NCBI GenBank assembly: GCA_036513895.1
Contig: DATBYF010000028.1
Coordinates: forward strand, 1-64,000
Direction of reading: 5' to 3'
From: Palsa-147 sp036513895
Lineage (GTDB): Bacteria > Acidobacteriota > Terriglobia > Acidiferrales > UBA7541
Length of the DNA stretch: 64,000 nucleotides
The notes under the pieces were generated by a model. That model was given only the letters and a program-made list of their open reading frames with translations, made no database searches and was not told the origin of the DNA. The translations under genes and the position numbers were made by a program. Shown here piece after piece: positions 18,834 through 26,604 of the stretch (the stretch's first letter is position 1; the number at the start of each line of letters is the position of its first letter).

Positions 18834-19296
18834 ATGCGAGATATGCCACCACTCGGATCGCGACGCCATCGAGGGGGAATTCATCGACTGGCACCACCCC
18901 GACACCATCGTCGACGACTACGAGCTGAACTCTCGCGCGAGCATCTACCGCCACGCCCACGCCGTCGGCCTCTTCCGCCGGCGCCGACGCAACCTCCGCT
19001 GCGCCCTCGAACTGGTGATACAAGAGGCCGAGCGCACCTCGCCAACCGCCGACGCCATCATCCGCGCCGTCCGCGCCCACTCCCGGGTGACAAGCAGCGG
19101 CCGATGGATCGAGGCGCCCAAATACGTAGTCATCTCCCGCGGGCCAGATGTGCTCCCGCCAGGGCAACGAGGGGCAGCCGGCGACGACCCCAACAAGGCA
19201 TTTCTAATCGAGACACCCAAACGATTAGAAATCGCCCTAACTGACACAAAACAAACGATGGAGGTACTTTCTAATCGAGACAATTTTGCACCCTAA
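18760..19296 (+). CDS. Small zinc-ribbon/HTH-like protein, probably a multicopy acidobacterial family
   Basis: The protein has 178 residues. A basic N-terminus is followed by a CxxC-H motif (CEICHHSDRDAIEGEF, about residues 27-42) and a helix-turn-helix-like stretch (SRASIYRHAHAVGLF). The next part is strongly helical and basic. The pattern resembles small DNA-binding or terminase-small-subunit-like proteins, but no function is established. The C-terminal 35 codons consist largely of a repeated TTTCTAATCG motif, so the repeat may have been captured by the coding frame. The 5' end is duplicated at 17217. Confidence 0.6.
   Translation: MHTDKKSSTRRANRSAADPARHARKCEICHHSDRDAIEGEFIDWHHPDTIVDDYELNSRASIYRHAHAVGLFRRRRRNLRCALELVIQEAERTSPTADAIIRAVRAHSRVTSSGRWIEAPKYVVISRGPDVLPPGQRGAAGDDPNKAFLIETPKRLEIALTDTKQTMEVLSNRDNFAP
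19201..19282. repeat. Three copies of a 10-bp motif (TTTCTAATCG)
   Basis: TTTCTAATCG occurs at 19201-19210, as its inverse CGATTAGAAA at 19222-19231, and again at 19268-19277. The first and third copies are followed by AGACA. The first two form a perfect 10-bp hairpin with an 11-nt loop. The cluster lies inside the 3' end of the gene ending at 19296. Confidence 0.7.
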
Positions 19297-19413
19297 ATCG
19301 ACCGCGATCAAATCGTCGGTCAGCGAGTAAAAGTGTGAAATGACCGTGCGACAAAACGACAACCGGGGAGTGTCAGTGATGGATAATCATCACGCTGCAC
19401 GCCAAATTGTCCA

Positions 19414-19442
19414 TTGACATCCCATCGCATCGCCCTTAAATT
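19414..19442 (+). promoter_or_regulatory. Promoter of the Thr/Ile attenuator and aspartokinase
   Basis: TTGACA at 19414-19419 and TAAATT at 19437-19442 are 17 bp apart. The expected start point is near 19449, about 3 nt before the leader ATG. The ilv cassette has the same hexamers and spacing and shares CCATTGACATC around the -35. Confidence 0.8.
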
Positions 19443-19451
19443 GATTGAGCA

Positions 19452-19547
19452 ATGTTGAAGCCGGGCCAAATGCCGACGTCGTCGTCCACGCGATTCATTA
19501 CGCCGCGTATGATTACGCCCTCGTCTTCTGGCGCCGGAGGCAGCTGA
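19452..19547 (+). CDS. Thr/Ile-rich leader peptide of the aspartokinase attenuator
   Basis: The predicted peptide has 31 residues. Four Thr, two Ile and two Met codons are present, most of them in the stretch RFITPRMITP (residues 14-23). The tail SSGAGGS and stop codon align in frame with the tail SSGAQSS of the ilv leader, which supports this reading frame. The ATG lies almost at the predicted transcription start, so translation would be nearly leaderless. Stalling at the Thr/Ile codons when these tRNAs are uncharged should favour the antiterminator downstream. This parallels thrL of enteric bacteria in logic, though not in sequence. Confidence 0.75.
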   Translation: MLKPGQMPTSSSTRFITPRMITPSSSGAGGS

Positions 19548-19617
19548 GCTTAAACCAAAGCAATCAGCACCTCGCACCCGCCGCCAGAAGACAACTGGTT
19601 GGCGGGTTTTTTGTTTT
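19523..19617 (+). terminator. Attenuator upstream of aspartokinase (antiterminator/terminator switch)
   Basis: The terminator is CCCGCC (19577-19582) paired with GGCGGG (19601-19606), with an inner CCAG/CTGG helix and a T-run. The antiterminator pairs GTCTTCTGGCG (19523-19533, inside the leader gene) with CGCCAGAAGAC (19582-19592), which overlaps the terminator left arm, so the two are exclusive. Between them a hairpin (19543-19568) with loop AAACCA contains the leader stop codon. The same three helices occur at 31816-31907. Confidence 0.8.
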
Positions 19618-19648
19618 ATGGGTGCTAGATTGAAAAAAGAGGAGCGCC

Positions 19649-20686
19649 ATGAGCGTCGAAGGACAGCAGGAACAGCGGGAGAACGAAGAGGCGGCCCAAC
19701 GAAACGTCGTCTTGCGGCAAGCGAACGTCCCGTGCGAATCTGCGGCGAGAGCTGTGCAACATACCCACGCGGCGGATCGCGTGCGAGTAATGAAGTTTGG
19801 AGGCAGCGTGCTGACGTCGGCGGAAAGCTTGATGAACGCAGCTGCGCACGCCGCAAGAGCGGCCGAAACCGAGCGAGTTGTGGTGGTCGTGTCCGCGCTC
19901 CGCGGAGTTACCGACCGCCTCTACAGCGTCACGCGCGCGCTGCGAATGCGCGACGCCGCCACGGCGCTGGTCGAAGCGGAAGAGATTGCGCAGCTTCACA
20001 TTCATGTCGGCAAGCAGCTCTTCTCCGACGCCGAACAAGAATTTCAGTTCCGCCTCGAGTTGGCTGAACTCGCGCATGCTCTCGATCTCGTCGTCCGCCA
20101 CGCGGGCCACGGCGAATCGCCGTTAGAAATGACGGATGAAGTGGTTTCATTCGGCGAGCGCTTGAGCGCGCGAATCTTTGCGGCGGCCCTGCGCAAACTC
20201 AGCGCACATGCAGAAGCGCTCGACGCTTTTGAATTCATCGTCACCGACGGAGACCGTGAAGATCCACACCCGCGCCTCGAAGAGTCGTACCAAAAGACGC
20301 GGGAGGCGCTTGATCCTTTTTTCCTGATGGGCACGATTCCGGTCGTTACCGGCTTCGTCGCCTCCACGCCCGAGGGCCGCATCACGACTCTCGGACGCAA
20401 CAGCTCCGATTACTCCGCTGCGATCGTCGCTTGCGCGCTCGGCGCATGCGACGTCACAATCTGGAGCAATGTGGCTGGGTTCTTCAACTCCGATCCAAAC
20501 GAGAATGCCGACGCGCAATGGATCGCGCGCTTGAGCTACGAAGAAGCCATGGAGCTTGCGCGGAATGGCGCGCGCGTCGTTCATCCGAAAGCATTCAAAT
20601 TCCTGATGCAGGAGCGAATTCCTCTGCTCGTGCGCAGCGCAACGAATGTGGATGCTCCCGGAACCTGGGTTGGCCACATTGGGTAG
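19649..20686 (+). CDS. Aspartate kinase, catalytic domain only
   Basis: This enzyme phosphorylates aspartate in the first step towards lysine, threonine, methionine and isoleucine. The 345-residue protein has the amino-acid-kinase motifs VMKFGGSV near residue 50, TLGRNSSDYSAA and the substrate region ARVVHPKAF. It stops at the end of the catalytic domain and lacks the two C-terminal ACT domains that give feedback inhibition in usual aspartokinases. Control would then rest on the attenuator just upstream. GAGGAG precedes the ATG at 5-nt spacing. The N-terminal 45 residues are charged and unlike the family. proC follows after 42 bp. Confidence 0.87.
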   Translation: MSVEGQQEQRENEEAAQRNVVLRQANVPCESAARAVQHTHAADRVRVMKFGGSVLTSAESLMNAAAHAARAAETERVVVVVSALRGVTDRLYSVTRALRMRDAATALVEAEEIAQLHIHVGKQLFSDAEQEFQFRLELAELAHALDLVVRHAGHGESPLEMTDEVVSFGERLSARIFAAALRKLSAHAEALDAFEFIVTDGDREDPHPRLEESYQKTREALDPFFLMGTIPVVTGFVASTPEGRITTLGRNSSDYSAAIVACALGACDVTIWSNVAGFFNSDPNENADAQWIARLSYEEAMELARNGARVVHPKAFKFLMQERIPLLVRSATNVDAPGTWVGHIG

Positions 20687-20728
20687 GTCACATCGAAACC
20701 GGAGGGACGCGATGATTTGGAGACTTGC

Positions 20729-21598
20729 ATGACGCCAGCGAAATCAAAAAAGACCAGCACGAGTGCGGCATCGCGCGAGGTTGGTAGGAGCGCGCGAATC
20801 GCCGTCATCGGGGCCGGCAAAATGGGCGGAATTTTGCTCCAGGCCTTTCTGAAGCGTGGCCTCTTCACGCGCGAGCAGGCCTGCGCCACGGTTCAGCATC
20901 CCGAGAAAGCTGCAGCGCTTACGAAATCGCTCGGCATTCCCGTCTTCACGGACAACGTCAAGGCCGTGCGCCAAGCTGACATCGTGCTTCTTTGCGTGAA
21001 ACCGCAGCTGGTGCGCACGGCGCTTGCGCAGATGCGGCGCGCTCTTTCTCCGGCGAAGCTCATCGTTTCGATTGCTGCGTCCGTGCCGACTTCTTACATC
21101 GAAGAAAGCGTGCCGGCTCGAGTGCCCGTGGTCCGCGCGATGCCGAATACTCCTTGTCTGGTAGGCAAAGGAATGACCGCCGTCTCAGGCGGCTTGCACG
21201 CGGACGCGGATCACCTTGAGACCGCGCGAAAACTTTTCGAAGTCGTTGGACGCTCGGTGATCGTCGACGGGAAACACATGGACGCGATCACCGGCCTCTC
21301 AGCAAGCGGACCGGCCTATATTTACATCATTCTTGAATCGCTGGCGGAAGCCGGAGTGAAGGTGGGGCTGCCGCGCGATATGGCGACATTGCTCTCAGCG
21401 CAGACTGTTCTTGGAGCAGCGAGTATGGTGCTCGAGACCGGCGATCATCCTGCACTTCTCAAGGAGGCCGTCACCACGCCGGCAGGCTGCACGATTGACG
21501 GCATACTTGAACTCGAAGATGGGAAACTGCGCGTCACTCTGATCAAAGCAGTCGTAAAAGCCGCTCAGCGCGCGAAGGAACTTCTCATCCAGAGTTGA
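20729..21598 (+). CDS. proC: Pyrroline-5-carboxylate reductase
   Basis: The 289-residue protein catalyses the last step of proline synthesis, reduction of pyrroline-5-carboxylate with NAD(P)H. The N-terminal Rossmann motif is AVIGAGKMGG. The family signature in the C-terminal helical domain is seen in DAITGLSASGPAYIYIILESLAEAGVKVGL and in TTPAGCTIDGI. The ATG at 20729 follows TGGAG at good spacing. It lies 42 bp after aspartokinase on the same strand and may be read from the same attenuated transcript. Confidence 0.95.
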   Translation: MTPAKSKKTSTSAASREVGRSARIAVIGAGKMGGILLQAFLKRGLFTREQACATVQHPEKAAALTKSLGIPVFTDNVKAVRQADIVLLCVKPQLVRTALAQMRRALSPAKLIVSIAASVPTSYIEESVPARVPVVRAMPNTPCLVGKGMTAVSGGLHADADHLETARKLFEVVGRSVIVDGKHMDAITGLSASGPAYIYIILESLAEAGVKVGLPRDMATLLSAQTVLGAASMVLETGDHPALLKEAVTTPAGCTIDGILELEDGKLRVTLIKAVVKAAQRAKELLIQS

Positions 21599-21653
21599 CG
21601 CCGCTTGAACCTGCCAAATTGTTACTGCGGACGTCAACAGTGCTTGAAATATT

Positions 21654-22943
21654 TCAGTCTGACGCGAGGACACGTTCGAGGGCGGCGCGCAATTTGTTGA
21701 CGTCCGGCTCGACGCGCAGTCGCTGGCGCGCCAAATCTTCTTCGCCGCGCCGGCGCAAACTGATTTCCGGATCTTTGAGTTGATGGCCGGTAAGAACTGC
21801 GACGATATCGGCGCCGCGCGGTATTTTTCCGCTGGCGACGAGCTTGCGAATTCCCGCAATCGTTGTGGCTGACGCGGGCTCGCAACCGACGCCATCGTGA
21901 GCGAGCGCTGCTTTCGCTGCAAAGATTTCGTCGTCGCTCACGGATTCGGCCATTCCGTCGGTCGCGCGAATGGCACGTATCGCTTTCTTCCAATTCACAG
22001 GATTGCCGATACGAATCGCAGATGCTTCCGTGCGCGGGGCAGCAACAGGAATCAATTCCGGGCTGCCGCTTTCGAGAAGACGGTAAAAAGGATTGGCACC
22101 TTCGGCTTGCGTGACGACGAGCCGCGGCAGCTTATCGATCAGTCCCAATTCTTTTAGCTCGCGAAGCCCTTTGCCGATGGCCGAAACGTTGCCGAGATTT
22201 CCGCCGGGCACCACGATATATTCCGGCACACGCCAATCGCGCTGCTCGAGTATTTCGCACACGATCGTCTTCTGCCCTTCAAGGCGGAACGGATTGAGCG
22301 AATTCACGAGATATAAATTCAGCTCGGCAGTGAGCGCGCGCAGCAGACGAAACGAATCGTCGAACGTCTCGCCAATTTCGATCACAACACCGCCGAACTC
22401 GAGCGCCTGCGCAAGTTTCGCGGCAGAAATCCTTCCGGCTGGCACGGCGACGACGGCTTTCATGCCCGCGCGCGCTGCATAGGCACTCATCGAAGCGGAT
22501 GTGTTGCCCGTCGAGGCGCATACGGTGACGCGGCTGCCGAGAATCGCGGCTTCGGTGATGCACGCCGTCATGCCGAGGTCTTTGAACGAGCCCGTCGGAT
22601 TGTTGCCCTGATGCTTGATCGCAAGGCGCACGTCGCCAGCCCATTCGCCCGCGCGAGATACGTCGAGCAGCGGTGTGTGGCCTTCACCGAGTGTTACGAC
22701 GTTCGCGCCTTCCGGGACGAAGGGAAGCAATTCGCGAAAGCGCCAGACTCCGCTCTGATCCTCGATCGCGCTGCTGGATTTTCGTTCCTGCCAGGTTTGG
22801 CGCAGCGTGTGCGGCGCCACGCGCGGCGCTTCATAACCAATTTCGAGCATGCCGCCGCATGCATCGCACTGATAATCCTTGCGGTCAAGCGTGTGCTTGC
22901 GGTGGCAGCCGTCTTCGATGCATTGGAGAAACGCCGTCGTCAT
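21654..22943 (-). CDS. thrC: Threonine synthase (first copy)
   Basis: This PLP enzyme of 429 residues converts O-phosphohomoserine to threonine. An N-terminal four-cysteine ribbon (CIEDGC ... CDACGG) precedes the catalytic fold. The PLP-binding lysine is K121 in NNPTGSFKDLGM, and the phosphate-binding loop reads ASTGNTSASMSAYAA. This is the classic signature of the family. The start at 22943 is taken because the upstream ATG adds 13 residues without similarity. A sigma70 promoter lies about 90 nt upstream (23042-23069). A second, divergent copy is encoded at 26605. Confidence 0.9.
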   Translation of the reverse strand: MTTAFLQCIEDGCHRKHTLDRKDYQCDACGGMLEIGYEAPRVAPHTLRQTWQERKSSSAIEDQSGVWRFRELLPFVPEGANVVTLGEGHTPLLDVSRAGEWAGDVRLAIKHQGNNPTGSFKDLGMTACITEAAILGSRVTVCASTGNTSASMSAYAARAGMKAVVAVPAGRISAAKLAQALEFGGVVIEIGETFDDSFRLLRALTAELNLYLVNSLNPFRLEGQKTIVCEILEQRDWRVPEYIVVPGGNLGNVSAIGKGLRELKELGLIDKLPRLVVTQAEGANPFYRLLESGSPELIPVAAPRTEASAIRIGNPVNWKKAIRAIRATDGMAESVSDDEIFAAKAALAHDGVGCEPASATTIAGIRKLVASGKIPRGADIVAVLTGHQLKDPEISLRRRGEEDLARQRLRVEPDVNKLRAALERVLASD

Positions 22944-23041
22944 CCGGAAGCCTTCGCGAATACCGTGTGAGTGCTGAATCATGTTGCGTTCACGCTGCGA
23001 TGCACATCGAGCAGCGCAACGACACGAAATACTCTCAGAAA

Positions 23042-23069
23042 ATTATAAGGGCGGCGCGCGGCTCTACAA
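23042..23069 (-). promoter_or_regulatory. Promoter of the first threonine synthase gene
   Basis: On the minus strand TTGTAG (23069-23064) and TATAAT (23047-23042) are separated by 16 bp, leaving a 5' untranslated region of about 90 nt. No riboswitch or leader peptide is apparent in it, in contrast to the second copy. Confidence 0.6.
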
Positions 23070-23117
23070 AGACATTAACCGCTCTGTGCGGCGGAAGAGT
23101 TCAGAGTTAGCGAAGAA

Positions 23118-24179
23118 TTACGCGCGAACGGAATCGTGGAGTAGTTGAATGAAGCGTTCGCGCGACGCTTCCTTCACGACGGTCGTGTTCGCCGGTTTGC
23201 CAGTGACGCCAAGTTGGTCGACAACCGTCTGGCCGAGAGTTAGATCACTTTGAGTGTCGATTTGAACGTACCGGCGTTCCGTCTTCGTGGCGATGCTTGG
23301 ATCGATGGCGACGGCCATGGCAATGGGATCTGGTAGATCGAATCCCGCGAGCTTGGTCCTCGTGAGCGCAAACTGCGTTAGTGATTTCTGTATATCCACG
23401 CAGAATTTCGCAAGTGGCGTGCCGATATCGCGCAGCCGCGCCGTTTCCTGAGGATCGAATACGGCTGATGCAACGGAAATATCCCAACCAACCATTTCAA
23501 TCGGCAGTCCGGATTCGAAAACGATTTTCGCCGCCTCCGGATCTTCCCAGATGTTGTATTCCGCGACAGGCGTGACATTGCCTACGCCGCCGAACCCGAC
23601 GCCGCCCATGATCACGCAGCGCGTCACTTTCCTCGCGATCGAAGGATCGAGCTTCAGCGCAAGCGCGATGTTCGTGAGCGGTCCGAGCGTGACGAGCGTG
23701 ATTTCTCCTGCATGGCGATTGATCACGTCAATGATGGCCGGAACGGCGTGGCCCGGCGCGGGAGTCCTGCCGGTGAGCGGCAGGCCGATGTCTCCGAAGC
23801 CGTCGTTGCCGTGAACGTACTCGGCGGTGTGCAGCGGACGAAGCAGCGGCGCAGCCGATCCCTGATAAACAGGCGCGTGCGACTGGCAGAGATCGCGCGT
23901 GTACAAAGCGTTTTGCAGCCCCTTCTCAATGGGCATATTTCCGGCGACGACGGTGATGGCTTCGACGCTGACTCCCGGATTGCGCAGCGCCATCACCAGA
24001 GCGACGGCGTCATCGGAGGCCGTGTCGGTATCAATCAGGAACCTGCGAACACCGCCCACGTCGTTTCCGCGCAGAACCGACGCCGCGCGCGTTCCGCGAG
24101 CCAAGGCTGTCAGTCCGAGAAGCGAAAACATTTGCAATAGATTGCGTCGCGAGAGATCCGTGAACTTCGATGTAATCAT
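23118..24179 (-). CDS. Tat-exported inosine-uridine-type nucleoside hydrolase
   Basis: The protein has 353 residues and belongs to the nucleoside N-ribohydrolases, which split ribonucleosides into base and ribose. The calcium-binding aspartate cluster is DTDTASDDAVAL, and the substrate pocket is suggested by EYNIWEDPEAA and by DLPDPIAMAVAIDP. An N-terminal twin-arginine signal (LSRRNLLQMFSLLGLTALARG) suggests export, which would place nucleoside salvage in the periplasm. ATG 24179 is chosen because it immediately precedes that signal. Purine or pyrimidine preference cannot be read. Confidence 0.9.
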   Translation of the reverse strand: MITSKFTDLSRRNLLQMFSLLGLTALARGTRAASVLRGNDVGGVRRFLIDTDTASDDAVALVMALRNPGVSVEAITVVAGNMPIEKGLQNALYTRDLCQSHAPVYQGSAAPLLRPLHTAEYVHGNDGFGDIGLPLTGRTPAPGHAVPAIIDVINRHAGEITLVTLGPLTNIALALKLDPSIARKVTRCVIMGGVGFGGVGNVTPVAEYNIWEDPEAAKIVFESGLPIEMVGWDISVASAVFDPQETARLRDIGTPLAKFCVDIQKSLTQFALTRTKLAGFDLPDPIAMAVAIDPSIATKTERRYVQIDTQSDLTLGQTVVDQLGVTGKPANTTVVKEASRERFIQLLHDSVRA

Positions 24180-24334
24180 TTGTTCCCGCCCCGGATTAGT
24201 TTCCAAAAGACGCCAGAGTATACACGCGATTTGGAGATCGCCAAGTGGGAGTAGGACTCAGGCTTACTTCGAAAAATCATGATCCGCGAAGAAAGGTTTG
24301 AGCCCGCGGACAAAAAACCCTAAGCGGACATTCC

Positions 24335-25657
24335 GTGTATCCTAAGCGCGAGAGCGTGAACTTGGTGAAGCGGAAAATAATCGCGGCTGCGACGTCACTG
24401 TGGCTGATTGTAGCGGTGGCGTTAGCGTGCCGTGTTGGCTACGCGTACCACGAATCGCGCGTGATTCCAGCGGAAGCGCTTGCGTCGGTGCCGTTCGAGC
24501 AGGAAACCGGCAATATCGCAATGGCGCTCGCAACAGGGAAGGGATTTAGCTCGCCGACGCGGCGCGATACAGGAGCGACTGCGTGGTTGACGCCCGTGTA
24601 TCCCGCTCTCGTATCGGTAATCTTTCGCGTGCTCGGCGTGTTTACGCTGCGCTCGTTCTACTCTGCGGCCGCGCTGAACATACTTTTCTCGGCGGCGACG
24701 TGCGTGCCGATATATTTTGCTGGAAAGCGAATCGCGGGATCCGCGGTGGGGAGTCTCGCTGCGTGGCTGTGGGCGTTCTTTCCGAACGCGATTGTGATCC
24801 CGTTCCAGTGGATTTGGGACACATCGCTCACAGCTCTGCTCGCCGCAACGATTCTGTGGGCGATGCTGGCGCTCGCCGAATCGCGTCGAGTGCGCGATTG
24901 GTGCGTGTACGGATTTCTTTGGGGCTTCGCTCTGCTTACGAATCCCGCGCTGGGCAGTGTGTTGCCATTTCTATTGGTTTGGGCCGCGTATCGCGACCAG
25001 AGTGAAACGCGCGCCCGACTTGCGCGGCCCGCCATGGCACTCGGAATTGCAATCTTATGCTGCGTTCCATGGACCATACGCAACTACGCTGAATTCCACC
25101 GGCTCATTCCGCTGCGTTCAAGTTTTCCGTTCGAGCTCTGGATCGGGAATAATCAAGTGTTCGACGATCGTTCGCCAAACATCAATGCGCGAATCACGCG
25201 CTACGGCGAGGCACGGCGATACGGTCAGCTCGGCGAGACGGCTTTCATGCAGGAGAAATGGAATCTTGCGACGGAATTCATTCGGACGCACAAACGCTTG
25301 GAGTTGCGCCTCACTGAGTGGCGATTCACCGAATTTTGGATCGGATCGTCCCATCCCGCGAAGGATTTCGGTAACGCAGACTCAATGTGGATTCGAATCA
25401 TCTTCGCGCTGAATTTTCTCACAGCAATCGGTAGCGTGATCGGCGCCGTGTTACTGTGGCGCGCACGCAGCCCGTATGTATTTCTCGCTGCCGTGTTCGT
25501 CGTTGTCGTTCCGCTGGTGTATTACATCACGCACGCGTCGCTGCGTTACCGGCACGCCATTGATCCGATTGTTCTACTCCTGACTGCCATCGCGGTGATG
25601 GGCGCGCAGCGAAACAACCTTGCGAATACGCCATCTGCAAAAGACGAACTGGAATGA
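24335..25657 (+). CDS. Multi-pass membrane protein, glycosyltransferase family 39-like
   Basis: The protein has 440 residues with about nine to ten predicted transmembrane helices. After the first helix an early extracytoplasmic loop carries acidic residues (FEQETGNIAMALATGKGF), and a later loop follows a WTIRNYAEFHR motif. This layout fits the GT-C fold of dolichyl/undecaprenyl-phosphate-mannose-type transferases (GT39/ArnT-like), which move sugars from lipid carriers onto envelope acceptors. GTG at 24335 opens the frame, but a start at a nearby GTG is also possible. It is convergent with thrB and has no obvious pathway partners here. Confidence 0.7.
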   Translation: MYPKRESVNLVKRKIIAAATSLWLIVAVALACRVGYAYHESRVIPAEALASVPFEQETGNIAMALATGKGFSSPTRRDTGATAWLTPVYPALVSVIFRVLGVFTLRSFYSAAALNILFSAATCVPIYFAGKRIAGSAVGSLAAWLWAFFPNAIVIPFQWIWDTSLTALLAATILWAMLALAESRRVRDWCVYGFLWGFALLTNPALGSVLPFLLVWAAYRDQSETRARLARPAMALGIAILCCVPWTIRNYAEFHRLIPLRSSFPFELWIGNNQVFDDRSPNINARITRYGEARRYGQLGETAFMQEKWNLATEFIRTHKRLELRLTEWRFTEFWIGSSHPAKDFGNADSMWIRIIFALNFLTAIGSVIGAVLLWRARSPYVFLAAVFVVVVPLVYYITHASLRYRHAIDPIVLLLTAIAVMGAQRNNLANTPSAKDELE

Positions 25658-25679
25658 CATTTGGAAGGGATTGGGTCTG

Positions 25680-26597
25680 TTATGCGCGGCGTACTTGTGC
25701 GCCCGCGTTATCGGCCTTAAGAGACGAAGCGCGGGCGTCCACGCCATGCCGCCGGAAGATATCTACGAGAGCGTTGCCAATTTGTGTTGAGCTGTGGAGC
25801 GCGATGGCCATCACCGACGAGCCCGCGCCGCTCAAAAAAACTCCCGCAAGTCCCTCACACCGATACTCAAGGCATTCGGCGACGCCGGGTACAAGCGGAC
25901 TGCGATAGGGCTGATGCAGCCGATCGCGGAAGATCTCCGGCGTCAACTCGCCGCCGGAAAAAAATGCGGCGGTGAGCAGCGCCGTGCGCTGAATGTTCTG
26001 CACGATATCTTCGCGCGAATAATGTTTGGGCAGCACGGCGCGCGCCTTCTCCGTGGAGAGTGGCGCGTCTGGTGCGACGCAGATGAAATCAATTTTCTCC
26101 GAGACGTCGGTGGTGCTCACGAGAATGTCCGCAAGATTATCCGAAGTATTGTGCGTAACAGCCGCGACGACCATTCCGCCATAAAGCGCTGCCGAAATAT
26201 TGTCGGGATGTTTTTCAATCGCGAGCGCATGTCGAAGAATTTTCTTCGGCTCCAATTGAACGCCGCAAAGCTCCCCGCCAAGAATGGTTCCCGCGATGAC
26301 CGCCGCGGCGCTCGATCCCAGGCCGGAGCCAACCGGAATCTGGTTGTCGATTTCGATGGTGGCACCGTGCAATTTGTCGGGCGCCGAAGCCGCGATATTC
26401 TGAATCGCCCTGGCGACGAGATTCGTACCATCGAGAGGAATGCGCTCGGTGTTCGGCCCGCGATAGCGGATATCGAGGCCGCCCGATGTTTGCGGCACCG
26501 CCGAAACGCGCAAATGAAGATTCAGAGCGATAGCCGCGCAATCGAATGCGGGCCCGAGGTTAGCCGAGCTGGCTGGAACTTGAACTGTGACGGTCAT
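25680..26597 (-). CDS. thrB: Homoserine kinase
   Basis: The 305-residue protein is a GHMP kinase that phosphorylates homoserine to O-phosphohomoserine. The N-terminal strand VQVPASSANLGPAFDCA and the ATP loop PVGSGLGSSAAA are the two GHMP signatures, and the C-terminal glycine-rich motif FLSGAGSSVMAI is present. The gene starts only 7 bp after the second threonine synthase, so the two form an operon controlled by the SAM-I riboswitch upstream. Its product is the substrate of both threonine synthase copies. Confidence 0.93.
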   Translation of the reverse strand: MTVTVQVPASSANLGPAFDCAAIALNLHLRVSAVPQTSGGLDIRYRGPNTERIPLDGTNLVARAIQNIAASAPDKLHGATIEIDNQIPVGSGLGSSAAAVIAGTILGGELCGVQLEPKKILRHALAIEKHPDNISAALYGGMVVAAVTHNTSDNLADILVSTTDVSEKIDFICVAPDAPLSTEKARAVLPKHYSREDIVQNIQRTALLTAAFFSGGELTPEIFRDRLHQPYRSPLVPGVAECLEYRCEGLAGVFLSGAGSSVMAIALHSSTQIGNALVDIFRRHGVDARASSLKADNAGAQVRRA

Positions 26598-26604
26598 CTA
26601 GTGG

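Noticed and set aside
19523..19617. T-box riboswitch for the Thr and ilv leaders
   Set aside because: There is no stem I specifier loop and no T-box antiterminator bulge pairing with a tRNA end. The leader peptides with matching codons explain the structure better.
19445..19633. A different reading frame of 62 codons across the Thr/Ile leader region
   Set aside because: It reads through the terminator and does not match the frame conserved between the two leaders (SSGA..S and stop).
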